From NCBI RefSeq assembly GCF_000712035.1, contig NZ_JONV01000006.1:186001-250000 (forward strand): a stretch of DNA of 64,000 nt, written 5' to 3'. A program made the position numbers and the translations under genes. The stretch comes from Salinicoccus luteus DSM 17002 (lineage in GTDB: Bacteria; Bacillota; Bacilli; Staphylococcales; Salinicoccaceae). The notes beneath the pieces were generated by a model. It was not told where the DNA came from, searched no databases, and was given only the letters and a program-made list of their open reading frames with translations. Below, in pieces: positions 36,135-46,881 of this stretch (its first letter is position 1; every line of letters begins with the position of its first letter).

Positions 36135-37481
36135 ATGCATGTTATCGCATTGAGTCTGAATTACAGAAAAGCGAGTGTTCAAGAAAGAGAAAAGGTGGCG
36201 TTCAAGGATGAAGAGGTCATCCCGGCGCTACATAAGTTGCGGGAACAGAAAAGCGTGCTTGAAGCCGTACTTCTGTCCACATGCAACAGGACGGAAGTAT
36301 ACGTGGTCAGCGACCAGGTGCATACAGGAAAGTACTATTCCCAGATGTTCCTTGCGGACTGGTTTGATCTGGATCTGGCATCGGTCAAGAGGATTACGGA
36401 TGTCAAAGTCGGAGATGAAGCAATCGAGCATCTGTACCGTGTCGCTTCCGGGCTGGAATCGATGGTTCTCGGAGAGACCCAGATCCTTGGACAGATCAGG
36501 GATGCATTCTTTACTGCCCAGAATGAGCATACGACAGGTACCATGTTCAACAAGCTTTTCAAAGAAGCGATTACGGTGGCAAAGCGCGGACATAGTGAAA
36601 CGGATATCTCCAAGAATGCGATATCCATTTCATACGCCGCAGTGGAGCTTGCCAAGAAGATATTCTCCCGTGTGGACGACAGCAAAGTTCTGGTTATCGG
36701 CGCAGGGGAAATGGCTGAGCAGTCCCTTCTGAACCTGACGTCGAACGGCATCAGTAATGTCACGGTCGTCAACCGGTCCGAATCGAAAGCCGAACGCCTG
36801 GCTGAGCAGTTCAATGGAAAGAGTGCCTCCATCGACAGGTTGAAGGAGGAGCTCATCGGGACCGATATCGTGATCTCAAGCACTGCTGCACGCAATTATG
36901 TCATTACAGAAGAAGTGATGACAGAAGCGATGGCGAACCGTAAAGGGAAGCCGTTGATCCTGATGGATATTGCACTGCCGAGAGACATCGACCCGACAGT
37001 GGGCGGGATGGACAATGTCTACATGTATAATGTGGACGATCTCCAGGGCCTGGTGGATGCCAACCTCTCCACCCGTCAGGAGGAAGCAGCCAAAATTGAA
37101 GGCATGATTGCCGAAAGCATGGACAAGTTCACCGAATGGGTGAACATGCTGGGTGTCGTGCCGGTCATACAGGCACTCCGTACAAAGGCGCTCTCGATCC
37201 ATGAAGAAACATTCCAGAGTGTGGAGAGGAAGATGCCGGATATGACTGACCGCGAGCGTACAGTGATATCGAAGCATATGAAGAGCATCATCAACCAGAT
37301 GCTCAAAGATCCGATCATCTATACGAAGGAAATTTCAGGTGACCGGAAAGCAAGTGCAAAACTTGAAGAAATAGAGCAGCTCTTCGGCATCGAAGAAGAA
37401 GTGGATGCCATCCGCCAGCAGGAGAAAGAGAAACAGCAGCAGAAGCTATTGGCAAGGAAGCAGGAGCTGGCACTCGATTAA
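36135..37481 (+). CDS. hemA: Glutamyl-tRNA reductase
   Basis: 448 residues. Reduces Glu-tRNA to glutamate-1-semialdehyde, first step of C5-pathway heme synthesis. The catalytic Cys lies in LLSTCNRTEVY (about Cys 50); SGLESMVLGETQILGQ, the NADPH-binding VIGAGEMAEQSL, and a C-terminal dimerisation helix are visible. The tail (Gln/Lys/Glu rich, after about 420) is low-complexity. First gene of hemAXCDBL. Shine-Dalgarno GTGGGGGG is G-rich. Confidence 0.97.
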   Translation: MHVIALSLNYRKASVQEREKVAFKDEEVIPALHKLREQKSVLEAVLLSTCNRTEVYVVSDQVHTGKYYSQMFLADWFDLDLASVKRITDVKVGDEAIEHLYRVASGLESMVLGETQILGQIRDAFFTAQNEHTTGTMFNKLFKEAITVAKRGHSETDISKNAISISYAAVELAKKIFSRVDDSKVLVIGAGEMAEQSLLNLTSNGISNVTVVNRSESKAERLAEQFNGKSASIDRLKEELIGTDIVISSTAARNYVITEEVMTEAMANRKGKPLILMDIALPRDIDPTVGGMDNVYMYNVDDLQGLVDANLSTRQEEAAKIEGMIAESMDKFTEWVNMLGVVPVIQALRTKALSIHEETFQSVERKMPDMTDRERTVISKHMKSIINQMLKDPIIYTKEISGDRKASAKLEEIEQLFGIEEEVDAIRQQEKEKQQQKLLARKQELALD

Positions 37482-37493
37482 GGTGGAAGCCAT

Positions 37494-38318
37494 ATGGATA
37501 TGATGTTCCGCAGTCATGAATTTATATTGTTATTATACTTTTTGAGCCTTTCTGTGCTAAGCTACGATCTGTTTTTCAGAAATCGGCTGGCCAGGAAGGT
37601 TTCCTTTTATCTTGTCATCATCGCCGCCGTACTCCAGGTCGCATCCTTCATCTATATCGGTGCGTCCCTCGGCCGCATCCCGATCCAGACAACTTTTGAA
37701 GGGATATATGTGTTCTCGGCCCTTGTCGTGATCATGGGCCTGTTCCATTACAGCCGGAGCGATTCGGAAATTGCCTTCTCGCTCTATGTATTCTGTGCCT
37801 TCATATTGTTTTCCATCTACACATTCGCGCCGGTCACCTACAGCAGGGTGACGGAAGTTTCAGCCATCATGAATGAATTGCTCGTCATCCATATTGTGCT
37901 GGCATTGTTTGCCTATGTGCTTTACTTCATTTCGGTGATACATGCCGTGATATATATCATTCAATATGATAACCTGAAAAAGAAGCGTTTCAATCGTCTC
38001 TTCTTTTCCCTCTTCAGTATAGAGACGGCCAAAAAGACGATGATACGCACGCTCGTCCTGGGTGTCCTGTTCATGCTGATCAGCATATCCCTCGGGACCC
38101 AGTGGGGCATATATATATTCGGAACTGAAATATTCCGTGACTTCAAGGTGCTTGGCACCCTGTTTGTACTCATACTGTATACGGGGCTGTTCTTCCACCT
38201 GAAAATAAAGGGCAGCATATACCAGTTTGCCTGGTTCAACATCCTGATCTTCATCATATGCATGCTGAACTATCTATTCATCACACAGCTATCCAGTTTT
38301 CATTTCTGGAGCTACTAA
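37494..38318 (+). CDS. hemX: HemX, CcsA-like membrane protein
   Basis: 274-residue polytopic membrane protein with about eight hydrophobic segments and the cytochrome c assembly (CcsA/CcmC-like) stretch near residues 60-240, with FALYVLYFIS-type helices and LGTQWGIYIFG. HemX limits the level of HemA in Bacillus and Staphylococcus. It follows hemA by 12 bp with AGGTGGAAG upstream of the ATG. Confidence 0.9.
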   Translation: MDMMFRSHEFILLLYFLSLSVLSYDLFFRNRLARKVSFYLVIIAAVLQVASFIYIGASLGRIPIQTTFEGIYVFSALVVIMGLFHYSRSDSEIAFSLYVFCAFILFSIYTFAPVTYSRVTEVSAIMNELLVIHIVLALFAYVLYFISVIHAVIYIIQYDNLKKKRFNRLFFSLFSIETAKKTMIRTLVLGVLFMLISISLGTQWGIYIFGTEIFRDFKVLGTLFVLILYTGLFFHLKIKGSIYQFAWFNILIFIICMLNYLFITQLSSFHFWSY

Positions 38319-38330
38319 AGGAGACGCAAA

Positions 38331-39254
38331 ATGAGAAAATTTATTGTTGGTTCAAGACGCAGTGGTCTGGCGATGACCCAGTCCAGACAGTTCATCGACA
38401 GTCTTAAATCGCACTATCCCGACCTGGACATCGAAATCAAGGAAATAGTGACCAAGGGGGACCGGATCGTCGATGTACAGCTGTCCAAAGTAGGCGGCAA
38501 GGGCCTTTTCGTCAAAGAGATCGAGCAGGCCCTCGCCAACGAGGAGATCGATATGGCCATCCACAGTCTGAAGGATGTACCAAGTACCATGCCTGAAGGA
38601 TTCACCATCGCATGTGTACCTGAGCGGGAAGATATGCGCGATGCCTTCCTGTCCAACAACAAAGTGCACTTCAAGGATCTGCCCGCAGGCAGCGTTGTCG
38701 GTACGAGCAGCCTGAGGCGGGGTGCCCAGCTGCTTGCGATGCGTGATGATATCGAAGTGAAGTGGGTGCGCGGCAATATCGATACACGCATCAAGAAGAT
38801 GGAATCCGGTGAGTATGACGCGATTGTGCTCGCAGCTGCAGGCCTTAAACGCATGGGCTGGTCCGACAATATTGTCACGGAATACTTCGACCCGGAATCA
38901 TTCATTCCGGCCATTGCCCAGGGGGCACTCGGCATCGAGTGCCGTTCCGGCGACAAGGAGCTGATCGAGATGCTGCAGAAGGTGCATTCCGATATAGACG
39001 CATCATGTACGTCTGCAGAGCGGGCCTTCCTGAAGCGCATGGATGGCAGCTGTCAGGTGCCGATCGGCGGTTATGCATCCTATGAGGATGGGGAACTCTA
39101 TCTGACGGGACTGATCATGCCTGAAGATGGCAGCGAACAGTATATCGTCAAAAAGTCCCATCAGGATCCGGAGACGCTCGGCAACCTCGTCGCTGATGAG
39201 ATGGAGCGCATCGGCGCAAAGGATATCATCGACCGCATCAATGAAGCACTCTAG
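38331..39254 (+). CDS. hemC: Hydroxymethylbilane synthase (porphobilinogen deaminase)
   Basis: 307 residues. Joins four porphobilinogens. N-terminal [14 protein letters not shown], active-site Asp in [35 protein letters not shown], and the dipyrromethane cofactor Cys in [12 protein letters not shown] (about 241). Start follows AAAGGAGACG. Confidence 0.97.
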   Translation: MRKFIVGSRRSGLAMTQSRQFIDSLKSHYPDLDIEIKEIVTKGDRIVDVQLSKVGGKGLFVKEIEQALANEEIDMAIHSLKDVPSTMPEGFTIACVPEREDMRDAFLSNNKVHFKDLPAGSVVGTSSLRRGAQLLAMRDDIEVKWVRGNIDTRIKKMESGEYDAIVLAAAGLKRMGWSDNIVTEYFDPESFIPAIAQGALGIECRSGDKELIEMLQKVHSDIDASCTSAERAFLKRMDGSCQVPIGGYASYEDGELYLTGLIMPEDGSEQYIVKKSHQDPETLGNLVADEMERIGAKDIIDRINEAL

Positions 39255-39942
39255 GCCATCGGTCATCATGACGCAGAGCAGGGAGCCGGAATTCCGGTCC
39301 GGAATGCTCGCGCTCCATCATGTGCCGCTGATCACGACTGAATGGCTGCCTTTTGATGCGTCATTGCTTGAATATGAATATGACTGGCTTGTGCTTACAA
39401 GCCGAAATGCAGTGGATCACTTTCTCCCATTCATGAAATCCGTCAGATTCAACAGGCTGGCGAGCATCGGCAGAAAGACGAGCGAAAGTCTGGAGTCCCA
39501 TGGTTTCACAGTGGACTTCGAACCACCGGACTATTCGCAGGAAGGGTTCATGGCCCAGTTTGCAGCCCAACCGGGTGATCGTGTACTCTATCCCGTCAGC
39601 GAACGTGCCCGTCCGCTCCTTTATGAGCATCTGGGCAGGCAGGGATGCACAGTGGCACGCATCAACCTCTATCGCCCCGTGGACAACGGCCCTTCAAGGG
39701 AAGTGCTGCATGGGCTGCTGTCGGATGAACCGTATGCCATCACATTCTCAAGCCCATCGGGTGTCCGGACCTTCATGAAATGGTTCTCCCCCGATATGCT
39801 TGACGGGGTGGTTGTAGCAGCCATCGGACATGTGACGGCGGAGGCTTTGAAGGAATACGGCATAGACTCCATACAGCCGGAAAAGGAAACGATGGAAGAC
39901 ATGATCACGATGCTGGAAGAAAGAATAGATAGGAGAGTATAA
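39241..39942 (+). CDS. hemD: Uroporphyrinogen-III synthase
   Basis: 233 residues. Closes and inverts ring D of hydroxymethylbilane. Sequence is variable as usual for HemD, but [35 protein letters not shown] and [11 protein letters not shown] are recognisable. ATG 39241 lies inside the end of hemC and gives [15 protein letters not shown], which aligns with the first strand of S. aureus HemD; ATG 39268 would remove it. Translational coupling to hemC is likely. Confidence 0.9.
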   Translation: MKHSRPSVIMTQSREPEFRSGMLALHHVPLITTEWLPFDASLLEYEYDWLVLTSRNAVDHFLPFMKSVRFNRLASIGRKTSESLESHGFTVDFEPPDYSQEGFMAQFAAQPGDRVLYPVSERARPLLYEHLGRQGCTVARINLYRPVDNGPSREVLHGLLSDEPYAITFSSPSGVRTFMKWFSPDMLDGVVVAAIGHVTAEALKEYGIDSIQPEKETMEDMITMLEERIDRRV

Positions 39943-39943
39943 A

Positions 39944-40924
39944 ATGAATTTCGATAGACATCGACGTCTGAGAAGAACAGAATTCATGAGGGATATGGTC
40001 AGGGAGACGAAAGTCACAAAGGAAGATCTGATCTATCCGATTTTCGTAGTGGAATCCGACGATGTGAAGGAGGAAGTGCCGTCCATGAAGGGGGTCTTCC
40101 AGATTTCACTGAACCGGCTCCATGAAGAGCTGGAAGAGGTGAAGGCAGCCGGAATCAAATCCGTCATCTTCTTCGGCATACCGGACGAGAAGGACCCGGA
40201 GGGCCATGGTGCCTACCATGACCATGGCGTCGTCCAGGAAGCCTGCAGAATTTCAAAGGGCCTGTATCCTGAAATCCTGGTCATTCTGGATACCTGCCTG
40301 TGTGAATATACGGATCACGGCCATTGTGGACTCATCGATCCGGATACACAGGATGTCGATAATGACAGCACACTGCCGCTCCTTGTCAGAACTGCCGTCT
40401 CCCAGGCGAAAGCCGGAGCGGATATCATCGCGCCAAGCAATATGATGGATGGTTTCGTATCTGAAATCAGAAAAGGGCTCGACGACAATGGCTACAGCCA
40501 TATTCCAATCATGAGCTATGGCATCAAGTACGCCTCCAAATTCTACGGCCCATTCCGTGATGCAGCGGACTCCACGCCGTCATTCGGCGACCGCAGGACC
40601 TATCAGATGGACCCTGCAAACCGTCTGGAGGCACAGCGTGAACTGGAAAGCGACCTCGAAGAGGGATGCGACATGATGATCGTCAAACCGGCACTGTCCT
40701 ATCTTGACATCATCCGGGATGTCAGAAACAATACGAATGTGCCGGTAGTCGCCTACAATGTCAGTGGAGAGTACGCGATGACACGGACCGCTGTCGATAT
40801 GGGACTTCTTGAGGAGTCCGTCATCATGGAACAGATGGTTTCCATGAAGCGTGCCGGAGCGGACATGATCATCACATACTTTGCCAAAGACATATGCAGA
40901 ATGCTTGATGAAGGGATGGAATAG
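39944..40924 (+). CDS. hemB: Delta-aminolevulinic acid dehydratase
   Basis: 326 residues. Condenses two ALA into porphobilinogen. Zinc-type cysteine cluster [15 protein letters not shown], the two Schiff-base Lys regions [16 protein letters not shown] and [11 protein letters not shown], and APSNMMDG are present. Starts 2 bp after hemD behind AGGAGAG. Confidence 0.97.
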   Translation: MNFDRHRRLRRTEFMRDMVRETKVTKEDLIYPIFVVESDDVKEEVPSMKGVFQISLNRLHEELEEVKAAGIKSVIFFGIPDEKDPEGHGAYHDHGVVQEACRISKGLYPEILVILDTCLCEYTDHGHCGLIDPDTQDVDNDSTLPLLVRTAVSQAKAGADIIAPSNMMDGFVSEIRKGLDDNGYSHIPIMSYGIKYASKFYGPFRDAADSTPSFGDRRTYQMDPANRLEAQRELESDLEEGCDMMIVKPALSYLDIIRDVRNNTNVPVVAYNVSGEYAMTRTAVDMGLLEESVIMEQMVSMKRAGADMIITYFAKDICRMLDEGME

Positions 40925-40925
40925 A

Positions 40926-42212
40926 ATGTACGAAAAATCAGAAGCACTTTATGAAAAAGCGAAGGAACTGATGCCGGGCGGAGTGAACAGTCCAGTCAGG
41001 GCATTCAACTCCGTGGGCATGAATCCGGTCTTCATAGACCGCGCGAAAGATGCAAGAACCTATGATGTGGACGGCAACGAATACATCGACTATGTGCTCA
41101 GTTTCGGTCCCCTGATCCTCGGCCACAGCGATGAAAAGGTCGTCGACGCCCTCACCGCTGCTGCACAGAAAGGCACCAGTTTCGGTGCACCGACAGAACT
41201 TGAAAATGAACTGGCGGAACTCGTCATCGACCGCGTACCATCGGTCGAGATGCTCCGCATGGTCTCCTCGGGCACGGAAGCGACGCTTGCGGCGCTGCGG
41301 CTGGCCAGAGGATTCACTGGGAAGAATAAGATACTGAAGTTTGAAGGCTGCTACCACGGCCACAGCGATTCCCTGCTGATCAAGGCGGGCAGTGGCGTTG
41401 CGACGCTTGGGCTTCCGGATTCTCCAGGAGTGCCCGAAGGGACGGCGGCGAATACAATCACCGTACCGTACAACGATGAAGAGAGCCTTTCCGAGGCGTT
41501 CGACAAGTTCGGCGGGGATATTGCAGCAGTCATCATGGAACCCGTCGCCGGGAACATGGGCGTCGTGCCACCGAAAGAGGGCTTCCTGAAGTTCGTACGT
41601 GAGATTACGGAGCAGAATGATACGCTGCTCATATTTGATGAAGTCATGACCGGATTCCGTGTCGGCTATCACAGTGCACAGGGCCATTATGGCATTACGC
41701 CGGATCTGACATGCCTCGGCAAAGTGATCGGCGGTGGACTGCCTGTAGGGGCCTACGGCGGCAGGCGTGACATTATGGAACGCATTGCACCCGTCGGAGA
41801 CATCTACCAGGCGGGCACACTGTCCGGCAACCCACTTGCGATGACGGCGGGACTTGAGACGCTCAGGCAGCTGACGCCGGAAAGCTACGAACATTTCAAT
41901 AAGCTTGGCGACATGCTCGAAGTCGGGCTGAAGGATATTTTCAGCGAAAAAGGATATCCGATCACAGTCAATCGTGCCGGGTCGATGATCGGCTTCTTCC
42001 TGAGTGAAGGTCCGGTCGTGGATTTCGACAGTGCGAATACAAGCGACCTTGAGCTTTTCAAAAATCTGTACCAGGAACTGCTCAAAGAAGGTGTCTATCT
42101 GCCACCTTCCCAGTTCGAGGGCATGTTCCTCTCCACCAAGCATACCGAAGAAGATATCAGGAAGACACTGGACGCCTTCGGTAGCGCGCTTGAACGCGTT
42201 GCGGGGAAATAG
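40926..42212 (+). CDS. hemL: Glutamate-1-semialdehyde 2,1-aminomutase
   Basis: 428-residue PLP enzyme making 5-aminolevulinate. [29 protein letters not shown], and the PLP lysine in [17 protein letters not shown] (about 267). ATG 40926 follows GAAGGGATGG inside the end of hemB; the longer frame from 40881 is not needed. Last gene of the hem operon. Confidence 0.97.
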   Translation: MYEKSEALYEKAKELMPGGVNSPVRAFNSVGMNPVFIDRAKDARTYDVDGNEYIDYVLSFGPLILGHSDEKVVDALTAAAQKGTSFGAPTELENELAELVIDRVPSVEMLRMVSSGTEATLAALRLARGFTGKNKILKFEGCYHGHSDSLLIKAGSGVATLGLPDSPGVPEGTAANTITVPYNDEESLSEAFDKFGGDIAAVIMEPVAGNMGVVPPKEGFLKFVREITEQNDTLLIFDEVMTGFRVGYHSAQGHYGITPDLTCLGKVIGGGLPVGAYGGRRDIMERIAPVGDIYQAGTLSGNPLAMTAGLETLRQLTPESYEHFNKLGDMLEVGLKDIFSEKGYPITVNRAGSMIGFFLSEGPVVDFDSANTSDLELFKNLYQELLKEGVYLPPSQFEGMFLSTKHTEEDIRKTLDAFGSALERVAGK

Positions 42213-42227
42213 CCTCCAAAATTCGAG

Positions 42228-42255
42228 TTTATATGCGCAGAATAAAGTGTATAAT
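42228..42255 (+). promoter_or_regulatory. Predicted promoter of acidic membrane protein gene
   Basis: TTTATA (42228-42233), 16 bp spacer, TATAAT (42250-42255). Confidence 0.55.
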
Positions 42256-42286
42256 GAAAGAGAATAGACAACGGGAGGTAATTTGA

Positions 42287-42790
42287 ATGGCCAATGACAA
42301 GGATAAGCACATATCCGACAAGAAAGCGAACATGAAAGGCGAACGAGATAAGGACAAAGTCTACATCGAAGGTCAGAACAGGGAAATGATCGACCGCAAA
42401 GAGGACAACAAGAAAAACCCGCTTATGTGGATCATTCCGATTGTTATTGTCCTGCTGCTCATTCCCCTGATCATCAACCAGTTCAGCGGCGGTGGCGATG
42501 AAGAGGGTGGAGACGGCTCTACATCGACGACTTCCGGAGACGAGGAAACGCAGGAAGAGGGAATGACCGAAGAGGACAGTACCGAAGAAGGCTCCGGTTC
42601 CGAAGAATCCACGGAAGAGGGATCCGGTGCTGAAGAGGAGTCCACTGAGGAATCCACTGAAGAAGAAGGCACAGAGGAAGAGAGTACTGAAGAGGAATCA
42701 TCCGATGATTCCGATGCTGAAGTTACGGAAGAGGAACCAGGTTCAGCCAATGATGAGGCAGAGACTTCCGAAGACAGCAGTGCAAATTAA
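42287..42790 (+). CDS. Membrane-anchored acidic low-complexity protein, 167 aa
   Basis: No known family. Residues 1-45 are highly charged (Lys/Asp), 46-64 form one transmembrane helix (LMWIIPIVIVLLLIPLII), and 70-167 is almost only Glu, Ser, Thr, Gly and Asp, with repeated STEE units. Topology by the positive-inside rule would put the acidic tail outside. GGGAGG at 42273-42278 precedes the ATG. It separates hemL from the AbrB-type gene. Long acidic surface tails suit a halophile, but this is inference. Confidence 0.8.
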   Translation: MANDKDKHISDKKANMKGERDKDKVYIEGQNREMIDRKEDNKKNPLMWIIPIVIVLLLIPLIINQFSGGGDEEGGDGSTSTTSGDEETQEEGMTEEDSTEEGSGSEESTEEGSGAEEESTEESTEEEGTEEESTEEESSDDSDAEVTEEEPGSANDEAETSEDSSAN

Positions 42791-42802
42791 TTCTGTTCAT
42801 GA

Positions 42803-42841
42803 CAACCCCGCAGCAGTGCAGACTGGGCGGGGTTGCATTTT
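42803..42841 (+). terminator. Probable terminator after acidic protein gene
   Basis: CAACCCCGC (42803-42811) / GCGGGGTTG (42827-42835) followed by CATTTTG, a weak T tract. Confidence 0.6.
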
Positions 42842-42892
42842 GCATGAATATTGTTTTGAATTCCGAAATAATTACTGGAAGGGGCCGACGGG

Positions 42893-43966
42893 ATGAAGTA
42901 TCTGAACCTGCTGTTTCTGTTTCTTGCTGCAATCGTCCTGTCTGCGCTGCTGCAGTGGATCGGGATGGTGCTTCCATGGCTTTTTGGTGCGATGGTTGCA
43001 ACCGTCCTGTTCCACAGGCTGGTGACGAGCCATTTCCATTATCCCAAATGGCTGGGCAACGTCGGCCTCGTCATCATCGGCGCGGAAATCGGCTCTGCAT
43101 TCACCCTGCAGACATTTCGTGACATGGCTGACGATTACATAAACATCATACTTATTTCACTGCTCATCATCATCCTGAGCCTGATTCTGGCAAGATTTTT
43201 CATGAGGATGACCGGCTGCACCATGGAAACGGCTGTGCTTGCTTCGGTGCCGGGCGCACTGTCGCAGATGATCGTCATGGCGGAGGAGGAGAAGCGTGCG
43301 GATCTTCTGCTTGTCACGCTGACACAGATGTCGCGCATCGTGCTTGTCGTCATCTTCGTACCGCTGATTGCGAGCTTTGCCGCTGACAGGGGGACAGGTG
43401 CATTGAACGAAGCTGCGGCCCCGCTCCTGTCGGTCATGACATGGGACATGCTGTGGATCGTCGCTGCCATCCCCATCGTCATCCTCATACTCGCAAAATT
43501 GAAATTTCCTGTGCCGTTCATGATGGGTCCGATGCTCGCCGTGCTCGGCTGGAACATGGTGACGGATTATACATTTTCGGTCAACACTGAGTTCATGTAT
43601 GCAGCCCAGCTGTTCTTCGGCATAAGGATCGGCTTTCAAATATCGACGCTCGTCACCCAGTTGAACAGCCGTCTGATCGCCGCCATGATCATACAGAATA
43701 TACTCGTCATCGCAGGAACGATGGGGCTGGTGATGCTGTTTCTCCTGGTGACAGACCATAACTTCACGGATCTGTTCCTGAGCGCGGCACCGGGCGGCAT
43801 CGGGCAGATCATCATCGTCGCCGTTGACATGGGCGCCAACACCGCAATGATCTCGAGCTATCATATATTCAGGATCTTCTTCATCCTTCTGATCGTCGCA
43901 CCCGCCATAAATTACTTCCTTAGACGGAACAGGCGCCGGCGCGAGCATGCGGAGGATGGGACTTGA
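42893..43966 (+). CDS. AbrB family putative transporter
   Basis: 357-residue integral membrane protein, about ten helices arranged as two repeats, the AbrB/putative ammonia monooxygenase regulator family. The first repeat has LLQWIGMVLPWLFGAMVATVLF, the second FPVPFMMGPMLAVLGWNMV; each contains the P-W/F-x-x-G-x-M motif. SVPGALSQMIVMAEE and AAPGGIGQIIIVAVDMGAN also repeat. An orthologue lies next to hemL in S. aureus. Substrate unknown. Confidence 0.85.
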   Translation: MKYLNLLFLFLAAIVLSALLQWIGMVLPWLFGAMVATVLFHRLVTSHFHYPKWLGNVGLVIIGAEIGSAFTLQTFRDMADDYINIILISLLIIILSLILARFFMRMTGCTMETAVLASVPGALSQMIVMAEEEKRADLLLVTLTQMSRIVLVVIFVPLIASFAADRGTGALNEAAAPLLSVMTWDMLWIVAAIPIVILILAKLKFPVPFMMGPMLAVLGWNMVTDYTFSVNTEFMYAAQLFFGIRIGFQISTLVTQLNSRLIAAMIIQNILVIAGTMGLVMLFLLVTDHNFTDLFLSAAPGGIGQIIIVAVDMGANTAMISSYHIFRIFFILLIVAPAINYFLRRNRRRREHAEDGT

Positions 43967-43991
43967 CAGCACCCGGGTGTTGGAATACTAT
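43963..43991 (+). promoter_or_regulatory. Predicted sigma-A promoter of valS T-box leader
   Basis: TTGACA (43963-43968), 17 bp spacer, TACTAT (43986-43991). The -35 includes the stop codon of the preceding gene. Confidence 0.65.
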
Positions 43992-43994
43992 AAA

Positions 43995-44230
43995 ATTAAT
44001 GCAATAGATGAAGGCAGGAGAGTAGTGGTATACGGGTTACAGAGAGCATGTGGGTGCTGTGAACATGCCGAAGTATGCCATGAAAGTAGTCTGCAGAGAT
44101 CAGTCCTGAACCAAAGTAGGGCCTGACGTGGGATGAGCGTTAATCATTTCGAGTGCAGCATTTCATGCTGAATCTAGGTGGTACCGCGGAGCTTCCGTCC
44201 TAAAGTCATGGACAGGAAGCTTTTTATTTT
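43995..44230 (+). promoter_or_regulatory. T-box riboswitch, valyl (valS-folC leader)
   Basis: T-box core AGGTGGTACCGCGGA at 44175-44190, followed by a terminator stem GCTTCCGTCC...GGACAGGAAGC and T5ATTTTT. In stem I, after the GCATG/CATGC hairpin, CGAA-GTA-T places the Val codon GTA at 44071-44073 in the specifier position. It fills the 284-bp gap before valS. Confidence 0.92.
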
Positions 44231-44250
44231 TGTCTAAAGGAGAGAATGTT

Positions 44251-46878
44251 ATGGAAATGTCCAAAAAGTACGATCCGAAAATGGTTGAAGAAGGTAAATA
44301 TGAAAAATGGGTGGAAGCCGGCTATTTCAAGTCTGATGCGGCTTCCGACAAGCCCCCGTACTCCATCGTCATCCCGCCGCCGAATGTGACGGGCAAACTG
44401 CACCTTGGGCACGCATGGGATACGACCCTCCAGGATATCATCACGCGCATGAAGCGCATGCAGGGCTATGAAGTCCTCTACCTCCCCGGCATGGACCATG
44501 CAGGCATTGCGACCCAGGCGAAAGTGGAAGCGCGCCTCCGCGAACAGGGCGTCACCCGTCATGACCTTGGCAGGGAAAAGTTCATTGAACGGGCATGGGA
44601 CTGGAAGGAGGAGTATGCCGATTTCATCCGCAGCCAGTGGAAGAAGCTCGGCCTCGGCCTCGACTATGACAAGGAGCGCTTTACAATGGATGAAGGCCTG
44701 TCCAAGGCAGTAAGGAAGGTCTTCGTCGACATGTACAACAAAGGGATGATCTACCGCGGCGAATATATCATCAATTGGGATCCGGCGACACAGACGGCGC
44801 TGAGTGATATCGAAGTCATCCATAAGGAAGTCGAGGGCAACTTCTACCATGTGAAATATCCACTTCCTGACGGCAATCATCTTGAGATCGCCACTACACG
44901 TCCCGAGACGATGCTCGGTGATACGGCGATCGTCGTCCATCCCGATGATGACCGCTACAGGGAATATATCGGCAAGACTGTAACATTGCCGATCATGGAG
45001 CGCGAACTGCCGATCATTTCAGATCCGTATGTCGATATGGAATTCGGGACCGGGGTGATGAAGGTGACGCCGGCACACGACCCGAACGACTTCGTACTCG
45101 GTGAACGCCATGAACTGAAGCGGATCAATGTCATGAATGAGGACGGCACGATGAACGACCTCGCAGGCAGATATGCAGGCATGGACCGTTTCGAATGCCG
45201 CAAGGCACTGGTGAAGGATCTTGAGGCGGAAGGCTACCTGATCAAGGTGGAGCCGCATGTCCATTCCGTTGGACATTCGGAGCGCAGCGGGGCGGTCGTT
45301 GAGCCCTACCTGTCCACACAATGGTTCGTCAAGATGGACGATCTTGCCAAAAAGAGCCTGGACAATCAGGATTCCGATAATGCGATCAACTTCGTACCCG
45401 AGCGCTTTGATGCAACATTCCGCCGCTGGATGGAGGATATCCGCGACTGGTGCATCTCCCGCCAGCTCTGGTGGGGACACCAGATTCCGGCCTGGTATCA
45501 TAAGGAGTCCGGAGAGATGCATGTTGGCATGGAGCCGCCTGCGGACCCGGACAACTGGGTGCAGGATGAAGACGTGCTGGATACATGGTTCTCAAGCGCT
45601 CTATGGCCGTTTTCCACAATGGGATGGCCCGAAGAGACGGAAGACCTGAAGAAGTTCTTCCCGACGAATGTGCTTGTGACCGGCTATGACATCATCTTCT
45701 TCTGGGTGGCACGAATGATCTTCTCCTCCCTTGAGCATACAGGAGAGAATCCATTCGATGATGTACTGCTCCACGGCCTTGTGAGGGATGAACAGAACCG
45801 CAAGATGTCGAAATCCCTCGGCAATGGTGTCGATCCGATGGATGTCATCGAAAAATATGGGGCGGATGCCCTGCGCTACTTCCTGTCCACAGGGACAACC
45901 CCGGGGCACGACCTCAGGTATTCCGATGAAAAAGTCGAATCCGTATGGAACTTCATCAATAAGATCTGGAACGCCTCCCGGTTCAGCCTGATGAATATCG
46001 GTGAAGACTTCGGTATGGAAGACATCAATCTCGAAGGTGAAAAATCATTGGCTGATGAGTGGATATTGACGCGCCTGAATGAGACGATCGGCAATGTCAC
46101 GCAGCTTTCCGAACACTACGAGTTTGGAGAAGCAGGGCGCCTGCTGTACAACTTCATATGGGATGACTTCTGCGACTGGTACATCGAAATGGCGAAAGTG
46201 CCGATGGCTGAAGGTACGGAAGCCGAGAAGGCGATGACACGCTCCGTATTGCTCCATACCCTGGACAACATACTGAAGATGCTCCATCCATTCATGCCGT
46301 TTGTGACAGAGGAGATATACCAGACGATAGAGCCGGACAGGACGATCGTCACAAGCGAGTGGGCAAAGGCGCACACTCATCTCAGCAACCCGACTTCCGA
46401 GGATGCCATGGCACTGCTCGTCGACATCATCAAGTCGGTCCGCCAGACAAGGAATGAAGTCAACACACCCCTGTCGAAACCGATCGATATATTCATAGAA
46501 GTCAAAGACGCGGCGCGGAGAGAACTCATCGAGAACAACAGGCACTACATCGAACGCTTCTGCAACCCTGGCTCCCTCGACATCTCTTCTGAAGTTGTGA
46601 CGGAAGAGGATGTGAAGACGGATGTGGTGAACGGTGCAACAGTCATACTGCCATTGTCCGGACTGATAGATATGCAGGAGGAGATAGCACGCCTTGAAGG
46701 TGAGCTGAAGCGTCTTGAAGGCGAACTGAAGCGCGTGGACGGCAAGCTCGGCAATGAGAAGTTCACCGCGAACGCACCGGCGGATGTCGTTGAAAAAGAA
46801 AGAGAGAAACAGATCGGCTACCAGTCCCAGTTCAACGAAGTCAGGGAGAGGCTGGACAATCTGAAAAGAAAGGGATAG
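44251..46878 (+). CDS. valS: Valyl-tRNA synthetase
   Basis: 875-residue class I synthetase (about 876 in S. aureus). [16 protein letters not shown] holds the HIGH motif, the CP1 editing domain lies at about 190-330 ([13 protein letters not shown]), KMSKSLGN is the KMSKS loop near 520, and a C-terminal coiled-coil arm (from about 810) ends the protein. ATG 44251 follows AAAGGAGAG at 44236-44244. Controlled by the upstream T-box; 3 bp before folC. Confidence 0.97.
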   Translation: MEMSKKYDPKMVEEGKYEKWVEAGYFKSDAASDKPPYSIVIPPPNVTGKLHLGHAWDTTLQDIITRMKRMQGYEVLYLPGMDHAGIATQAKVEARLREQGVTRHDLGREKFIERAWDWKEEYADFIRSQWKKLGLGLDYDKERFTMDEGLSKAVRKVFVDMYNKGMIYRGEYIINWDPATQTALSDIEVIHKEVEGNFYHVKYPLPDGNHLEIATTRPETMLGDTAIVVHPDDDRYREYIGKTVTLPIMERELPIISDPYVDMEFGTGVMKVTPAHDPNDFVLGERHELKRINVMNEDGTMNDLAGRYAGMDRFECRKALVKDLEAEGYLIKVEPHVHSVGHSERSGAVVEPYLSTQWFVKMDDLAKKSLDNQDSDNAINFVPERFDATFRRWMEDIRDWCISRQLWWGHQIPAWYHKESGEMHVGMEPPADPDNWVQDEDVLDTWFSSALWPFSTMGWPEETEDLKKFFPTNVLVTGYDIIFFWVARMIFSSLEHTGENPFDDVLLHGLVRDEQNRKMSKSLGNGVDPMDVIEKYGADALRYFLSTGTTPGHDLRYSDEKVESVWNFINKIWNASRFSLMNIGEDFGMEDINLEGEKSLADEWILTRLNETIGNVTQLSEHYEFGEAGRLLYNFIWDDFCDWYIEMAKVPMAEGTEAEKAMTRSVLLHTLDNILKMLHPFMPFVTEEIYQTIEPDRTIVTSEWAKAHTHLSNPTSEDAMALLVDIIKSVRQTRNEVNTPLSKPIDIFIEVKDAARRELIENNRHYIERFCNPGSLDISSEVVTEEDVKTDVVNGATVILPLSGLIDMQEEIARLEGELKRLEGELKRVDGKLGNEKFTANAPADVVEKEREKQIGYQSQFNEVRERLDNLKRKG

Positions 46879-46881
46879 GCC

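Noticed and set aside
40938-42143. 401-residue antisense frame across hemL
   Set aside because: Mirror of hemL codons, no plausible product.
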